A DNA stretch of 64,000 nt from Hydrogenophaga sp. 2FB (GTDB taxonomy: Bacteria > Pseudomonadota > Gammaproteobacteria > Burkholderiales > Burkholderiaceae_C), in assembly GCF_005503365.1 (NCBI RefSeq), contig NZ_SCML01000019.1, forward strand, positions 40,260 to 104,259. Direction: 5' to 3'. How positions within the stretch are numbered: position 1 is the first letter of the stretch; the number at the start of each line of letters is the position of its first letter. A model generated the notes under the pieces. It was not told the DNA's origin, did no database searches, and was given only the letters and a program-made list of their open reading frames with translations. Shown here in pieces: positions 34,477 through 41,641 of the stretch. A program made the position numbers and the translations under genes.

Positions 34477-34869
34477 ATGACACCACAGAAAGCCCAGCGC
34501 ACACCCAAGTCTTCGCGCAGCCGCCGCGCGATCCGAAAGAAGCGAAGTCAACCGCTTTTGTTCAATGGCATAGGCTCGATGGTTGCTGGCGCGGCGCTGT
34601 GGGTGGGGTCGCTGGTCATGGGTGCCGAGGACAGCACCGCCTACGCGGCCAAAGCGCTGCTCGCGCCGGCCTGGATGGGCTTGATCCTGGGCGTGGGCCT
34701 GCTGGTGACCCACGTCGTGGCCAAACACCGCGCCAAGGTCGAGGCCGAAATGCTGCTGCGGCAACACTCCACGTTCCTGGAGCCCATGCCTCGGCTGACC
34801 ACGAAACACAAGACCTCGGACAAGGCGCGCTTTTCCGCGCGGCCACGCTCTTCGAGCACGGCACGGTAA
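34477..34869 (+). CDS. Small basic two-helix membrane protein, relative of the Mrr-type N-terminus
   Basis: 130 residues if translation begins at the ATG at 34477; the frame is open much further upstream but overlaps the DTW gene antisense. A basic stretch (PKSSRSRRAIRKKRSQPLL) precedes two membrane helices (about 32-50 and 65-82) and a polar tail. The layout and several positions (K/RSQ-x-PLL; APAWMGLILGVGLLVTHVVAK compared with TPAWFAIGVGVLLLGIHYVLK) resemble residues 8-75 of the Mrr-type nuclease at 27599. The nuclease and zinc ribbon are absent, so it may be a truncated paralogue or an independent membrane protein. A clear ribosome site is not visible. Confidence 0.45.
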   Translation: MTPQKAQRTPKSSRSRRAIRKKRSQPLLFNGIGSMVAGAALWVGSLVMGAEDSTAYAAKALLAPAWMGLILGVGLLVTHVVAKHRAKVEAEMLLRQHSTFLEPMPRLTTKHKTSDKARFSARPRSSSTAR

Positions 34870-34953
34870 TCCGTGACTTTGTGCATGGCGTGGCACTGGC
34901 AGATCTGACAGTGACCGACCTGATGTCCCACACCCCGCTCAGATAATCCAGCG

Positions 34954-36180
34954 ATGCCCATCACCGAAATCGCTGTCTGGTCTGCCATGTTGGGCAGTCT
35001 CTTGACGCTCTCGGCGCTCGCACTCGCCGACGTGATGGATGGCCGCAATCTGGGCTCCGTGCGAAACCTGGCGTTCGTGCTGATCACCGGCGCCAGCTGC
35101 GTGGTGATGACAGGCCTCCCCGAAATCTTTTTCCCCGAGTTGCCGGTGCGCCTGATGGTGGTGCTCAAAGCCGGCCTCGGTCCGCTCGCGGGTGCAATGG
35201 GCCTGTATTTCGTGGGCACCTGGCTCGGCGGCGCGCGCGAAGACAACCGCGTTCACCGACTGACCGCGTTCGGCGGCATTGTGCTGGTCTCGGTGGCGGT
35301 GGTGCTCGTCGCGATTGCCAGCCAGATTGATCCAGCGCATTTCCATTCGCTGTTGCTGGCAGCCGCTGCGGTGAACATGGTGCCGGTGCTGCTGGCCCTG
35401 GTGGCTTCGGTGCGCGCGGCGCGCCTGGGTGATCCCTTGGCGCGCTGGATGGCACTGGCCATCGTGTGCCTGGCCATCACCACCACGGGCCACTACCTGA
35501 ACGGCCTCCACGTGCCCGGACTGGGCCTGGGCACGCAGTTGCTCACGGCAACGGCCACCGTGTTGTTCTTCCTGATGTCCTCCGTGCTGGGCCTGCTGCG
35601 CAACCGGCACCTGCGCGAGCTGGCGCGCTTGTCGCGCGTGGAACACGGCTCGGACCCCGCCACCGGCCTGCCCAGCGGCTCGGTGCTGCTGGCCGATGTG
35701 GAGCATGCCTTCTGGCGCGCGGCCCGTCTGCACAGCGAATGCTCCGTGGTCTGTCTCTACGTGAGCAACCTCTACGAACTGGCCGAAACGGTCGGGCCGG
35801 GCGTGGAGCACCAGATCCTCGTGACGATGGCCGCGCGCATCCGCCGCACGGCGGGTTTTCGCTGCACGGTAGGCCTGTACCACCCGCGCTGCTTCGTGGT
35901 CGTCATGTCGCTCGACGCGCGCGCGGCGCCGCTGAATACCACGGCCGCGCGCATGGCCTTGTCGGTCTCGCACCCGATGGTGGTGTTTGACGATCAGCGC
36001 GAGCGCAAGCCCTTTCGCCCGCGCGTGGGGCTGGGCGTGGTGACGATCGATCCGTCCAGCACCACGCCCATGCAGGCGATCCACGAGGCCGAGCGCCGCG
36101 CCCTGGCCATGGTGGTGCAGGACACGCCGGCGAACGACGGCGAGCACGGCATCGAGACCGCGCCAGCGCCGCTGGGCTGA
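34954..36180 (+). CDS. Membrane protein with degenerate GGDEF domain
   Basis: 408 residues. Seven or so membrane helices in residues 1-225 form an MHYT/7TM-like sensor, followed by a GGDEF-type domain starting at HGSDPATGLPSGSVLLADVE (residues ~232-250). The position of the GGDEF active site reads LYHPRCF, so the metal- and GTP-binding residues are gone. It cannot be an active diguanylate cyclase as known; it may act as receptor or structural partner. Its stop codon directly abuts the stop of the convergent SRAP gene (TGATCA at 36178-36183). Confidence 0.75.
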   Translation: MPITEIAVWSAMLGSLLTLSALALADVMDGRNLGSVRNLAFVLITGASCVVMTGLPEIFFPELPVRLMVVLKAGLGPLAGAMGLYFVGTWLGGAREDNRVHRLTAFGGIVLVSVAVVLVAIASQIDPAHFHSLLLAAAAVNMVPVLLALVASVRAARLGDPLARWMALAIVCLAITTTGHYLNGLHVPGLGLGTQLLTATATVLFFLMSSVLGLLRNRHLRELARLSRVEHGSDPATGLPSGSVLLADVEHAFWRAARLHSECSVVCLYVSNLYELAETVGPGVEHQILVTMAARIRRTAGFRCTVGLYHPRCFVVVMSLDARAAPLNTTAARMALSVSHPMVVFDDQRERKPFRPRVGLGVVTIDPSSTTPMQAIHEAERRALAMVVQDTPANDGEHGIETAPAPLG

Positions 36181-36879
36181 TCACGCCTGCGACGGTTTCT
36201 TCTCGATCGGGTTGGCCGTGAGCGCCTGGGCCGGGTAGGCCCGCATGAATTCGCGCGCTTTCTCCGGATGGGCCGCATTCAGCCAGGCACCGTACGAGCC
36301 TTCGTTCAAGATCGCCAGCATGCGTTTTTCGCTGCCGGGTTGCTGGTAGCGGTGCATCAGCGCGTGGCTGTTGGCGTTCACGGTCAGCAAGCAGAAACTC
36401 ACGATGACCTCACCATCGGCGCCGACCCAGCGTTCCCACAGACCCGCCACGCCCATGGGCTTGCCATCCACCCGCGCGATGCGCGTGGGCACCGCTTTGC
36501 CGCTGCGGAAATCGTCTTCGCGAAATGCCGACATCGGCACGATGCAGCGCTGCCCACCGAGCCAGGCGCCGCGAAAGTTGTTGGACGTGCTCGCGGTTTC
36601 CGAGCGCGCATTCACCAGCTTGGTCGACCGCAGCTTGGCGTCACTGGCGGATTTCACCCACGGCGGAACCAGCCCGAACTGCCCCTCCACCAGCTCGCGC
36701 TCGACCGGGCCGGTATCCGTGGCCTCCTCCACCGCCGGCAGCGCGGACCGGTTGCGGATGAACAGCCCTGGCCGGCGTGGCCACACGTCACGGCCAACGG
36801 CGGTGGCGCCGGGCGGGTCGACGTCAAAAGCGTCTCGGTACAGGGTGTCGGGGCGAAGGCATTCGTATTGGGAGCTCAT
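36181..36879 (-). CDS. SRAP/HMCES-family protein with Ser in place of catalytic Cys2
   Basis: 232 residues. SRAP proteins (YedK, HMCES) shield abasic sites in single-stranded DNA by a thiazolidine link to the Cys exposed after Met removal. Here the N-terminus is MSSQYECLRP: position 2 is Ser (AGC) and the nearest Cys is at 7. Other active-site residues remain: Asn90, Arg92 and Glu94 in VNARSET, Glu121 in AFREDDFRSGK, and His172/His176 in NSHALMHRY. The sequence resembles the Burkholderiales SRAP subgroup that I recall beginning MCSHYE. No alternative upstream start exists. DNA-protein crosslinking may be lost or altered. Divergent from the DUF938 methyltransferase gene. Confidence 0.85.
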   Translation of the reverse strand: MSSQYECLRPDTLYRDAFDVDPPGATAVGRDVWPRRPGLFIRNRSALPAVEEATDTGPVERELVEGQFGLVPPWVKSASDAKLRSTKLVNARSETASTSNNFRGAWLGGQRCIVPMSAFREDDFRSGKAVPTRIARVDGKPMGVAGLWERWVGADGEVIVSFCLLTVNANSHALMHRYQQPGSEKRMLAILNEGSYGAWLNAAHPEKAREFMRAYPAQALTANPIEKKPSQA

Positions 36880-36917
36880 GCGGGCGATGGTAGGGGCTGT
36901 TCACCGCACAATGGCGC

Positions 36918-37529
36918 ATGACCGCCAACATCCTGCGCCTGAGCCCCGCCGCCGAACGCAACAAGGGACCCATTCTCGAAGTGCTGCGCCGGGTCTTGCC
37001 CGCGCACGGCCGTGTGCTCGAAATCGCGGCCGGCACGGGGCAGCACGCGGCCTGGTTTGCCGCTGCCATGCCCGGCTGGCGCTGGCAGCCCACGGACTTC
37101 CAGGCCGACGCGCTGCCCGCCATCCGGGCCTGGGTGGCCGAGACCGGCGCGGACAACGTACTCCCGCCCCTGCAGCTCGACGTGCTGGCACCGACCTGGC
37201 CCGTGGACAGCGCCCTCGATGCGATCTACTGCGCCAACATGCTGCACATCGCACCCTGGGCCACCTGCGGCGCGCTCATGCAGGGGGCCGCGCGCCACCT
37301 TGCGCCGCGCGGTCTGCTCATCACCTACGGGCCTTACCTCGAAGACGGCGTGCCCACCTCGCCGGGCAACCTCGCGTTTGACGACAGCCTGCGCCGCGAG
37401 AACGCGGCGTGGGGCATTCGCCGCCGCGAAGACGTGGAGCAGGAAGCCCGGCGCGCCGGCTTCGTGCTGCACGAGCGCCACGCCATGCCGGCCAACAACC
37501 TGTTGCTGGTCTGGGCGCGGGAACCTTGA
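36918..37529 (+). CDS. DUF938 SAM-dependent methyltransferase-like protein
   Basis: 203 residues, Rossmann methyltransferase fold. The SAM motif is VLEIAAGTGQHAAWFA near residue 33-48, followed by the acidic motif II WQPTDFQ. The AERNKGPIL opening, YCANMLHIAPW and LLITYGPYLEDG blocks are typical of the DUF938 (METTL26-like) family, whose substrate is unknown. The product is cytoplasmic. It is divergent from the SRAP gene with only 38 nt between starts; a terB-like gene follows after 50 nt. Confidence 0.88.
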   Translation: MTANILRLSPAAERNKGPILEVLRRVLPAHGRVLEIAAGTGQHAAWFAAAMPGWRWQPTDFQADALPAIRAWVAETGADNVLPPLQLDVLAPTWPVDSALDAIYCANMLHIAPWATCGALMQGAARHLAPRGLLITYGPYLEDGVPTSPGNLAFDDSLRRENAAWGIRRREDVEQEARRAGFVLHERHAMPANNLLLVWAREP

Positions 37530-37579
37530 GTCGGCGCCGAGGCTCCATCCCTGCACCCCAGCGCCGACGCGTTCACCCC

Positions 37580-38056
37580 ATGCTCAAAAACCTCAAAGAC
37601 CTGTTCGACAGCCTCACCGCCAGCCTGACCGCGCCCGGCGACGCACAGACGCCGGCCGAACTGCAACACACCTTGCAGCTGTCCACCGCCGTGCTGCTGG
37701 TGGAAGTCATGCGGGCCGAACCCACCTTGCAGGACAGCGAGCGCGACGCGGTGCTGAGCGCGCTGCGCCGCAAGTTCGCCCTCAGCGACGACGAGTTGCA
37801 GCGCCTGCTGGAACTGGCGCACGAGACCGCCCGCACCGCCTACGACTACCAGCGCTTCACGGGTCTGATGAACGAGCGTTTCACGCAGGCGCAGAAGATC
37901 GCCGTGGTCGAAGCCATGTGGGACATTGCCTTCGCCGACCACCACCTGGACGCCAACGAACACCACGTGATCAGCAAGGTGGCCGGGCTGCTGCACGTGA
38001 CGCACGGCGAGTACATCGCGGCCAAGCTGCACGCCCAGGCCGCACGCAAAGGCTGA
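37580..38056 (+). CDS. TerB-like tellurite-resistance family protein
   Basis: 158 residues, all-alpha TerB-like domain: STAVLLVEVMRAEPTLQDSERDAVL near residue 35-60, then a second acidic helix pair VVEAMWDIAFADHHLDANEHHVI. The acidic residues that bind metal in TerB (Glu and Asp of these helices) are present. A stand-alone TerB-like protein without the other ter genes says nothing about tellurite; the role is unknown. No signal peptide. It is likely co-transcribed with the upstream methyltransferase gene. Confidence 0.82.
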   Translation: MLKNLKDLFDSLTASLTAPGDAQTPAELQHTLQLSTAVLLVEVMRAEPTLQDSERDAVLSALRRKFALSDDELQRLLELAHETARTAYDYQRFTGLMNERFTQAQKIAVVEAMWDIAFADHHLDANEHHVISKVAGLLHVTHGEYIAAKLHAQAARKG

Positions 38057-38169
38057 GCCACGGCCCACACACGCCGGTACAGAACTTTGCGCGGGCTGCG
38101 CCTTGCATTTACCGGGCGTTCACATGCGCCCCGCACCATGGAGTCTCACCAACCCAAGGAGAAAGCTCC

Positions 38170-38637
38170 ATGAAAACCCGAAACCTTGTTGTGTATGCCC
38201 TTGCCGCCGCCTCGCTGGGCGTGAGCTCGCTGTCTTTCGCGCAAGGTGCGCGCTTCGAACCGGGCTACATGCAGCGCGTGGACGATCGGCGCGATGACCG
38301 TCGGGACTACCGCGACGACCGCCGTGACGACCGGCGCGACTACCGCCAAGACCGGCGCGACGACCGCCGGGATTTCCGCAACGACCGCCGCGATTTCCGC
38401 CATGGCCCCGTGGTACGGTACGACCACCACTACTACTACAACGCCCGCGGCCCTCAATTCCGCCGCGGTGGCTACATTCCCTACGAATACCGCAACCGCC
38501 AGTACGTGGTCGTGAACCCGCACCAGCACCGCCTGTATGCGCCCCCGCGTGGGCACCAGTGGGTGCAGGTGGGCAGCGACTATGTGCTGGTCGCCATCGC
38601 CACCGGCCTGATCGCCAACCTGATCTTCAACAACTGA
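38170..38637 (+). CDS. RcnB-family periplasmic protein with DRRD repeats
   Basis: 155 residues. Sec signal (KTRNLVVYALAAASLGVSSLSFAQG). Residues ~38-77 are a near-perfect tandem of D-D-R-R-D and D-(Y/F)-R units. The C-terminal part carries the RcnB signature: GGYIPYEYRNRQYVVV followed by LYAPPRGHQWVQVGSDYVLVAIATG. RcnB helps nickel/cobalt homeostasis in E. coli; here the repeat of acidic and basic pairs is unusual and the metal role is only an analogy. A strong AAGGAG ribosome site lies at 38156-38161. A terminator follows at 38656. Confidence 0.82.
   Translation: MKTRNLVVYALAAASLGVSSLSFAQGARFEPGYMQRVDDRRDDRRDYRDDRRDDRRDYRQDRRDDRRDFRNDRRDFRHGPVVRYDHHYYYNARGPQFRRGGYIPYEYRNRQYVVVNPHQHRLYAPPRGHQWVQVGSDYVLVAIATGLIANLIFNN
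38280..38400. repeat. Tandem DRRD-coding repeats
   Basis: Imperfect units built on GACCGCCG(T/C/G)GA(C/T) recur about eight times, in frame, inside the RcnB-like gene. They encode alternating Asp and Arg residues. Units touch without spacers, so this is not a CRISPR. Confidence 0.65.
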
Positions 38638-38655
38638 CGGGCTGGATCCCGCAGC

Positions 38656-38694
38656 GCCGCGCAGCCGCCACCCGGTTGCGCGGCGTTTGTTTTT
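38656..38694 (+). terminator. Rho-independent terminator
   Basis: GCCGCGCAGCCG (38656-38667) pairs with CGGTTGCGCGGC (38673-38684), a 12-bp stem with one G-T pair and a 5-nt loop, followed by GTTTGTTTTT. It ends the RcnB-like transcript before the lipoprotein gene. Confidence 0.88.
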
Positions 38695-38737
38695 GGGCGC
38701 ACGGCAGGCGCAAAAAAACGCGTCAAAATACCGTTCC

Positions 38738-39346
38738 ATGAACATCCGACACATCGCCCTCCCCCTGGTCGCAGCCCTGTCCCTGGCACTGGCCGCCTGC
38801 TCGAAAGAAGAAGCCAGCGGCGCGCCCGGCAGCACCACCCAGGCCGCTGCCGACAAAAGCCCGATCGCACCGGCACAGGCGTTCGACGTGCTCGCCGCGC
38901 AGGGCAAGGGCTTCACGGCCGGCGCGTTGATGAGTGCCAACACCGTCTACGTGCTGTTCGATCCGCAGTGCCCGCACTGCGGCCATCTGTGGCAGTCGTC
39001 CTTGGCGCTGCAGAGCAAGGTGAAGTTCGTCTGGCTGCCGGTGGCCATCATGAACGCCAAGAGCGCACCACAGGGCGCGGCCATCATGACCGCCGCGAAC
39101 CCGGTCGAAACCATGAACGCGCACGAGCAGCAATTGCTCGGCGGCCAGGGTGGCATGTCGGCCTCCGCCGATATCCCGCCCGAGGTGATGCAGACCATCA
39201 AGACCAACACCGACCTGCTCGAACGCCTGGGCGCCACGTCGGTGCCCTTCGTCGTCGCCAAGCACCAGCGCACCGGCGCGGTGGTCACGCAGAACGGCGC
39301 CATGAGCGTCGAAGCGCTGGCGAACTTCCTGGGCATGGGGCAGTAA
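38738..39346 (+). CDS. DsbG/DsbC-type thioredoxin-fold lipoprotein
   Basis: 202 residues. Lipobox ALAAC with lipidated Cys21. Thioredoxin-fold active site Cys78-Pro-His-Cys81 in LFDPQCPHCGH, the CPHC type of DsbA/DsbG, and cis-Pro in GATSVPFVV. An insertion between them is helical (NPVETMNAHEQQLLGG). It lacks the N-terminal dimerisation domain of DsbC/DsbG, so it should be a monomeric, membrane-anchored thiol oxidoreductase in the periplasm. The start is the ATG at 38738. It is followed by two small genes on the same strand. Confidence 0.85.
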   Translation: MNIRHIALPLVAALSLALAACSKEEASGAPGSTTQAAADKSPIAPAQAFDVLAAQGKGFTAGALMSANTVYVLFDPQCPHCGHLWQSSLALQSKVKFVWLPVAIMNAKSAPQGAAIMTAANPVETMNAHEQQLLGGQGGMSASADIPPEVMQTIKTNTDLLERLGATSVPFVVAKHQRTGAVVTQNGAMSVEALANFLGMGQ

Positions 39347-39439
39347 GTTCAAGGCCTCGCCCAGAGGCGTGGAACGCGCATTTTGTCGCTTACCATCTGC
39401 GCATCGGGCCGCGCGTCGCGGCGATCAATGGAGAACACC

Positions 39440-39580
39440 ATGGGCAAAGAACAACGCAACGAGAAGATGAGCAAAAAACCGAAGAAGGACACGTCCGCCC
39501 CCAAGGGCCCGGCCACTTCGGACCGTCCCACCCCCCCCGTGACCTCGGTGATGCCACGCGGCAAAGAGAAGAACAAGTGA
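39440..39580 (+). CDS. Small basic conserved hypothetical protein
   Basis: 46 residues from the ATG at 39440, with GGAG 6 nt upstream; an in-frame ATG at 39428 would make that ribosome site coding. The sequence is almost entirely Lys, Pro, Ser and Thr (GKEQRNEKMSKKPKKDTS), with no hydrophobic segment, so it is likely disordered. Similar Lys-rich mini-proteins are known to me from Burkholderiales, with no function. The stop overlaps an in-frame GTG of the DUF427 gene (GTGA). Confidence 0.6.
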   Translation: MGKEQRNEKMSKKPKKDTSAPKGPATSDRPTPPVTSVMPRGKEKNK

Positions 39581-39597
39581 GCAGTGAGCCCCGCCGG

Positions 39598-39891
39598 ATG
39601 AAGGCGGTGTGGAACGGTGTGACCGTCGCCGAGAGCGACGACACCGTGGTGGTGGAAGGCAACCACTACTTCCCGGAAAGCGCACTCAACCGCGACTACG
39701 TCACCTTCAGCAACCACCGCACCAGTTGCCCGTGGAAAGGCCAGGCGAGTTACTACTCGCTGCTGGTCAATGGTGAGCTCAACACCGACGCCGCCTGGTA
39801 CTACCCGGACCCCAAGCCTGAGGCCGAGATGATCAAGGGCCGCGTGGCGTTCTGGAAAGGCGTGCAGGTCTTCGCCTCGCCCGAGGCCTGA
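39598..39891 (+). CDS. DUF427 family protein
   Basis: 97 residues from the ATG at 39598, which begins MKAVWNGVTVAESDDT as usual for the family; a GTG at 39577 overlapping the previous stop is an alternative. Core motifs: VVEGNHYFPESAL, the TSCPWKGQASYYSL block, and AAWYYPDPKPEA. DUF427 proteins have a small beta-tent fold and no known biochemical role. The product is cytoplasmic. It is likely co-transcribed with the small basic gene. Confidence 0.88.
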   Translation: MKAVWNGVTVAESDDTVVVEGNHYFPESALNRDYVTFSNHRTSCPWKGQASYYSLLVNGELNTDAAWYYPDPKPEAEMIKGRVAFWKGVQVFASPEA

Positions 39892-39906
39892 TCGGCCAGC
39901 ACCGGC

Positions 39907-40848
39907 TCAGCGCCGGTCGGGCTTGCGCGCCTTGGCGGTGCGCTCTTTCTTGCGGCCCTGCCGATCGGCATCGGCCTTCTGCCCGGCGCGCAACCACTGC
40001 GTGAACTGCTCGGGCGTCTCCAGCGTGATGCGGCCCAGAATGCCGCTGCGGAAATCGGCGATCACCAGTTCGGCCGCCTTCTGCCAGTTCACCGCACCGC
40101 CACCGGCCAACGCACCCCGCTTGCGGCCAATCGCTTCCAGCAGTTCTTCGTCAGGCAGCGCGGCAATGGCCTCGGGTGACAGGCCGAGCCTGTAGCGCGC
40201 CTCCAGCAGGGACCCGTACGCGAGCTTCAGTTTGGCCAGCAGCTCAAGCGCCACCTCCTGATCGTCGTAGGCGTTGCGGCCCACGGCCCCGCTGGCCGCG
40301 AGGTTGAAGCCGCTTTCGGGCACCACGATGCGCGGCCAGAGCATGCCCGGGGTGTCGAACAGGTAGAAGTCGTCGGCTAGGGCAATGCGCTGCTCGGTGC
40401 GGGTGATGCCGGCTTCGTCGCCCGTCTTGGCCGCGCGCTTGCCCATGAAGGTGTTGATGAGCGTGGACTTGCCGACGTTGGGAATGCCGCAGATGAGCAC
40501 GCGCATGGGCTTGACCATGCCGCCGCGGTTGGGCGCGAGCTCGTGGCACGAGGCGATGATGGCACGCGCCGGCGCCGTCACGCTGGCGTCCAGCGCAATG
40601 GCGCGGGTGTTGGGCTGAGCGTTGTAGTGCGCGAGCCAGAGCGCGGTGCGCTCGGGGTCGGCCATGTCCTGCTTGTTCACCACTTTCAGCGTGGGCTTGG
40701 CGGCCGTGAGTTCGGCCAGCAGCGGGTTGGCGCTGGAGCCGGGCAGGCGCGCGTCGAGCATTTCGATGACGACATCGATGTCCTTCACGCGCTCGGTGAT
40801 CGCCTTGCGCGTGAGGTGCATGTGCCCGGGAAACCACTGGATGCTCAT
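39907..40848 (-). CDS. RbgA/YlqF-type circularly permuted ribosome-biogenesis GTPase
   Basis: 313 residues from the ATG at 40848 (MSIQWFPGHM, the standard start of this family). The G motifs are in permuted order: G4 NKQD at 58-61, then G1 GIPNVGKST at 121-129, G2 Thr in GITRTEQ, and G3 DTPGML. RbgA helps late 50S assembly in Bacillus; the proteobacterial member probably acts on the large subunit too. A basic C-terminal tail (GRKKERTAKARKPDRR) would aid rRNA binding. It is divergent from the SRPBCC gene. Confidence 0.92.
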   Translation of the reverse strand: MSIQWFPGHMHLTRKAITERVKDIDVVIEMLDARLPGSSANPLLAELTAAKPTLKVVNKQDMADPERTALWLAHYNAQPNTRAIALDASVTAPARAIIASCHELAPNRGGMVKPMRVLICGIPNVGKSTLINTFMGKRAAKTGDEAGITRTEQRIALADDFYLFDTPGMLWPRIVVPESGFNLAASGAVGRNAYDDQEVALELLAKLKLAYGSLLEARYRLGLSPEAIAALPDEELLEAIGRKRGALAGGGAVNWQKAAELVIADFRSGILGRITLETPEQFTQWLRAGQKADADRQGRKKERTAKARKPDRR

Positions 40849-40966
40849 GGGAAAAAGTGCCGATCGAAAAACGGAGAACAGGCATTGTGCCTTGGTGTTA
40901 TTCCCGGGGTACCGCGCCATGCCCGTCCCTACAATCCTCTCCACAATCAACACCGAGGGGCCCTCC

Positions 40967-41437
40967 ATGAGCATCACCGTCAAGATCGATCTCGGCTACG
41001 AATTCGACGTCAAAGCCAAGGCCGCCGAGGTATTCGAGGTGCTCTCCAATGTGCCCGAATCGGTGGGCCACTTCCCCAAGGTCGAGAAACTCACCGATCT
41101 GGGCGACGGCGTCTACCAGTGGGAGATGGAGAAGGTCGGCACCGCGCAGGTGAACATCCAGACGGTGTACGCCAGCAAGTATGTGAGCGACAAGGCGCGC
41201 GGCACGGTGAAGTGGACTCCCGTCAAAGGGGTGGGCAATGCGCAGGTGGGCGGCAACTGGAAGATCGTGGACAACAAGAAGTCCACCGGCCTCACGCTGG
41301 CCATTCAAGGCCAGATCGAGGTGCCGCTGCCCGGTTTGATGAAGATGGTGGTGGCGCCCGTGGTCGAGGGCGAGTTCGAAAAGCTGGTCGAAAAATACAT
41401 CGCCAACCTGATCAAGCGTTTTGGCGGCGAGGCCTGA
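40967..41437 (+). CDS. SRPBCC-family protein
   Basis: 156 residues. START/SRPBCC helix-grip fold: an N-terminal strand ITVKIDLGYEFDV, a helix AKAAEVFEVLSNVPE, FPKVEKLTDLGDGVYQWEM, and a long C-terminal helix FEKLVEKYIANLIKRFGG closing the cavity. Such proteins bind small hydrophobic ligands or act as polyketide-type cyclases or coenzyme Q-binding factors; the ligand here is unknown. No signal peptide. Its downstream gap holds the dispersed repeat described at 41489. Confidence 0.82.
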   Translation: MSITVKIDLGYEFDVKAKAAEVFEVLSNVPESVGHFPKVEKLTDLGDGVYQWEMEKVGTAQVNIQTVYASKYVSDKARGTVKWTPVKGVGNAQVGGNWKIVDNKKSTGLTLAIQGQIEVPLPGLMKMVVAPVVEGEFEKLVEKYIANLIKRFGGEA

Positions 41438-41488
41438 CCGGCCTCCTGTCGCGCTCCATCTTTTTTCACGCCACAACCTCGCGGGCTC

Positions 41489-41579
41489 GATGGCGCAGGG
41501 CGCTCTGCTCCGCGGGTGTCCTCCGACGGCTGGAGCCGTCTCCCCCTTTACCCCACTGCGCAGAACGCCCTGCGCCATC
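41489..41579. repeat. Dispersed structured intergenic repeat, copy 1
   Basis: A 91-bp element bounded by inverted repeats: GATGGCGCAGGGCGCTCTGC (41489-41508) against its complement at 41560-41579 with one mismatch. An inner hairpin GACGGCT-GG-AGCCGTC sits at 41525-41540. The core GCTCTGCTCCGCGGGTGTC plus CCGACGGCTGG recurs in reverse orientation at 45432-45510. It contains no gene and looks like a MITE- or REP-like family. Confidence 0.8.
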
Positions 41580-41641
41580 CAGCCAGTGGGCTGTGTGTTT
41601 TCATTCGGTGACGTGCACAGCGTGCGCGCACCCGCTGTCTC

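Noticed and set aside
37580..38056. Tellurite resistance locus
   Set aside because: Only a lone TerB-like domain is present; no terC, terD or terZ genes accompany it.
38280..38400. Possible CRISPR-like array
   Set aside because: Units are contiguous, in frame and encode DRRD repeats in a secreted protein; there are no spacers and no cas genes.
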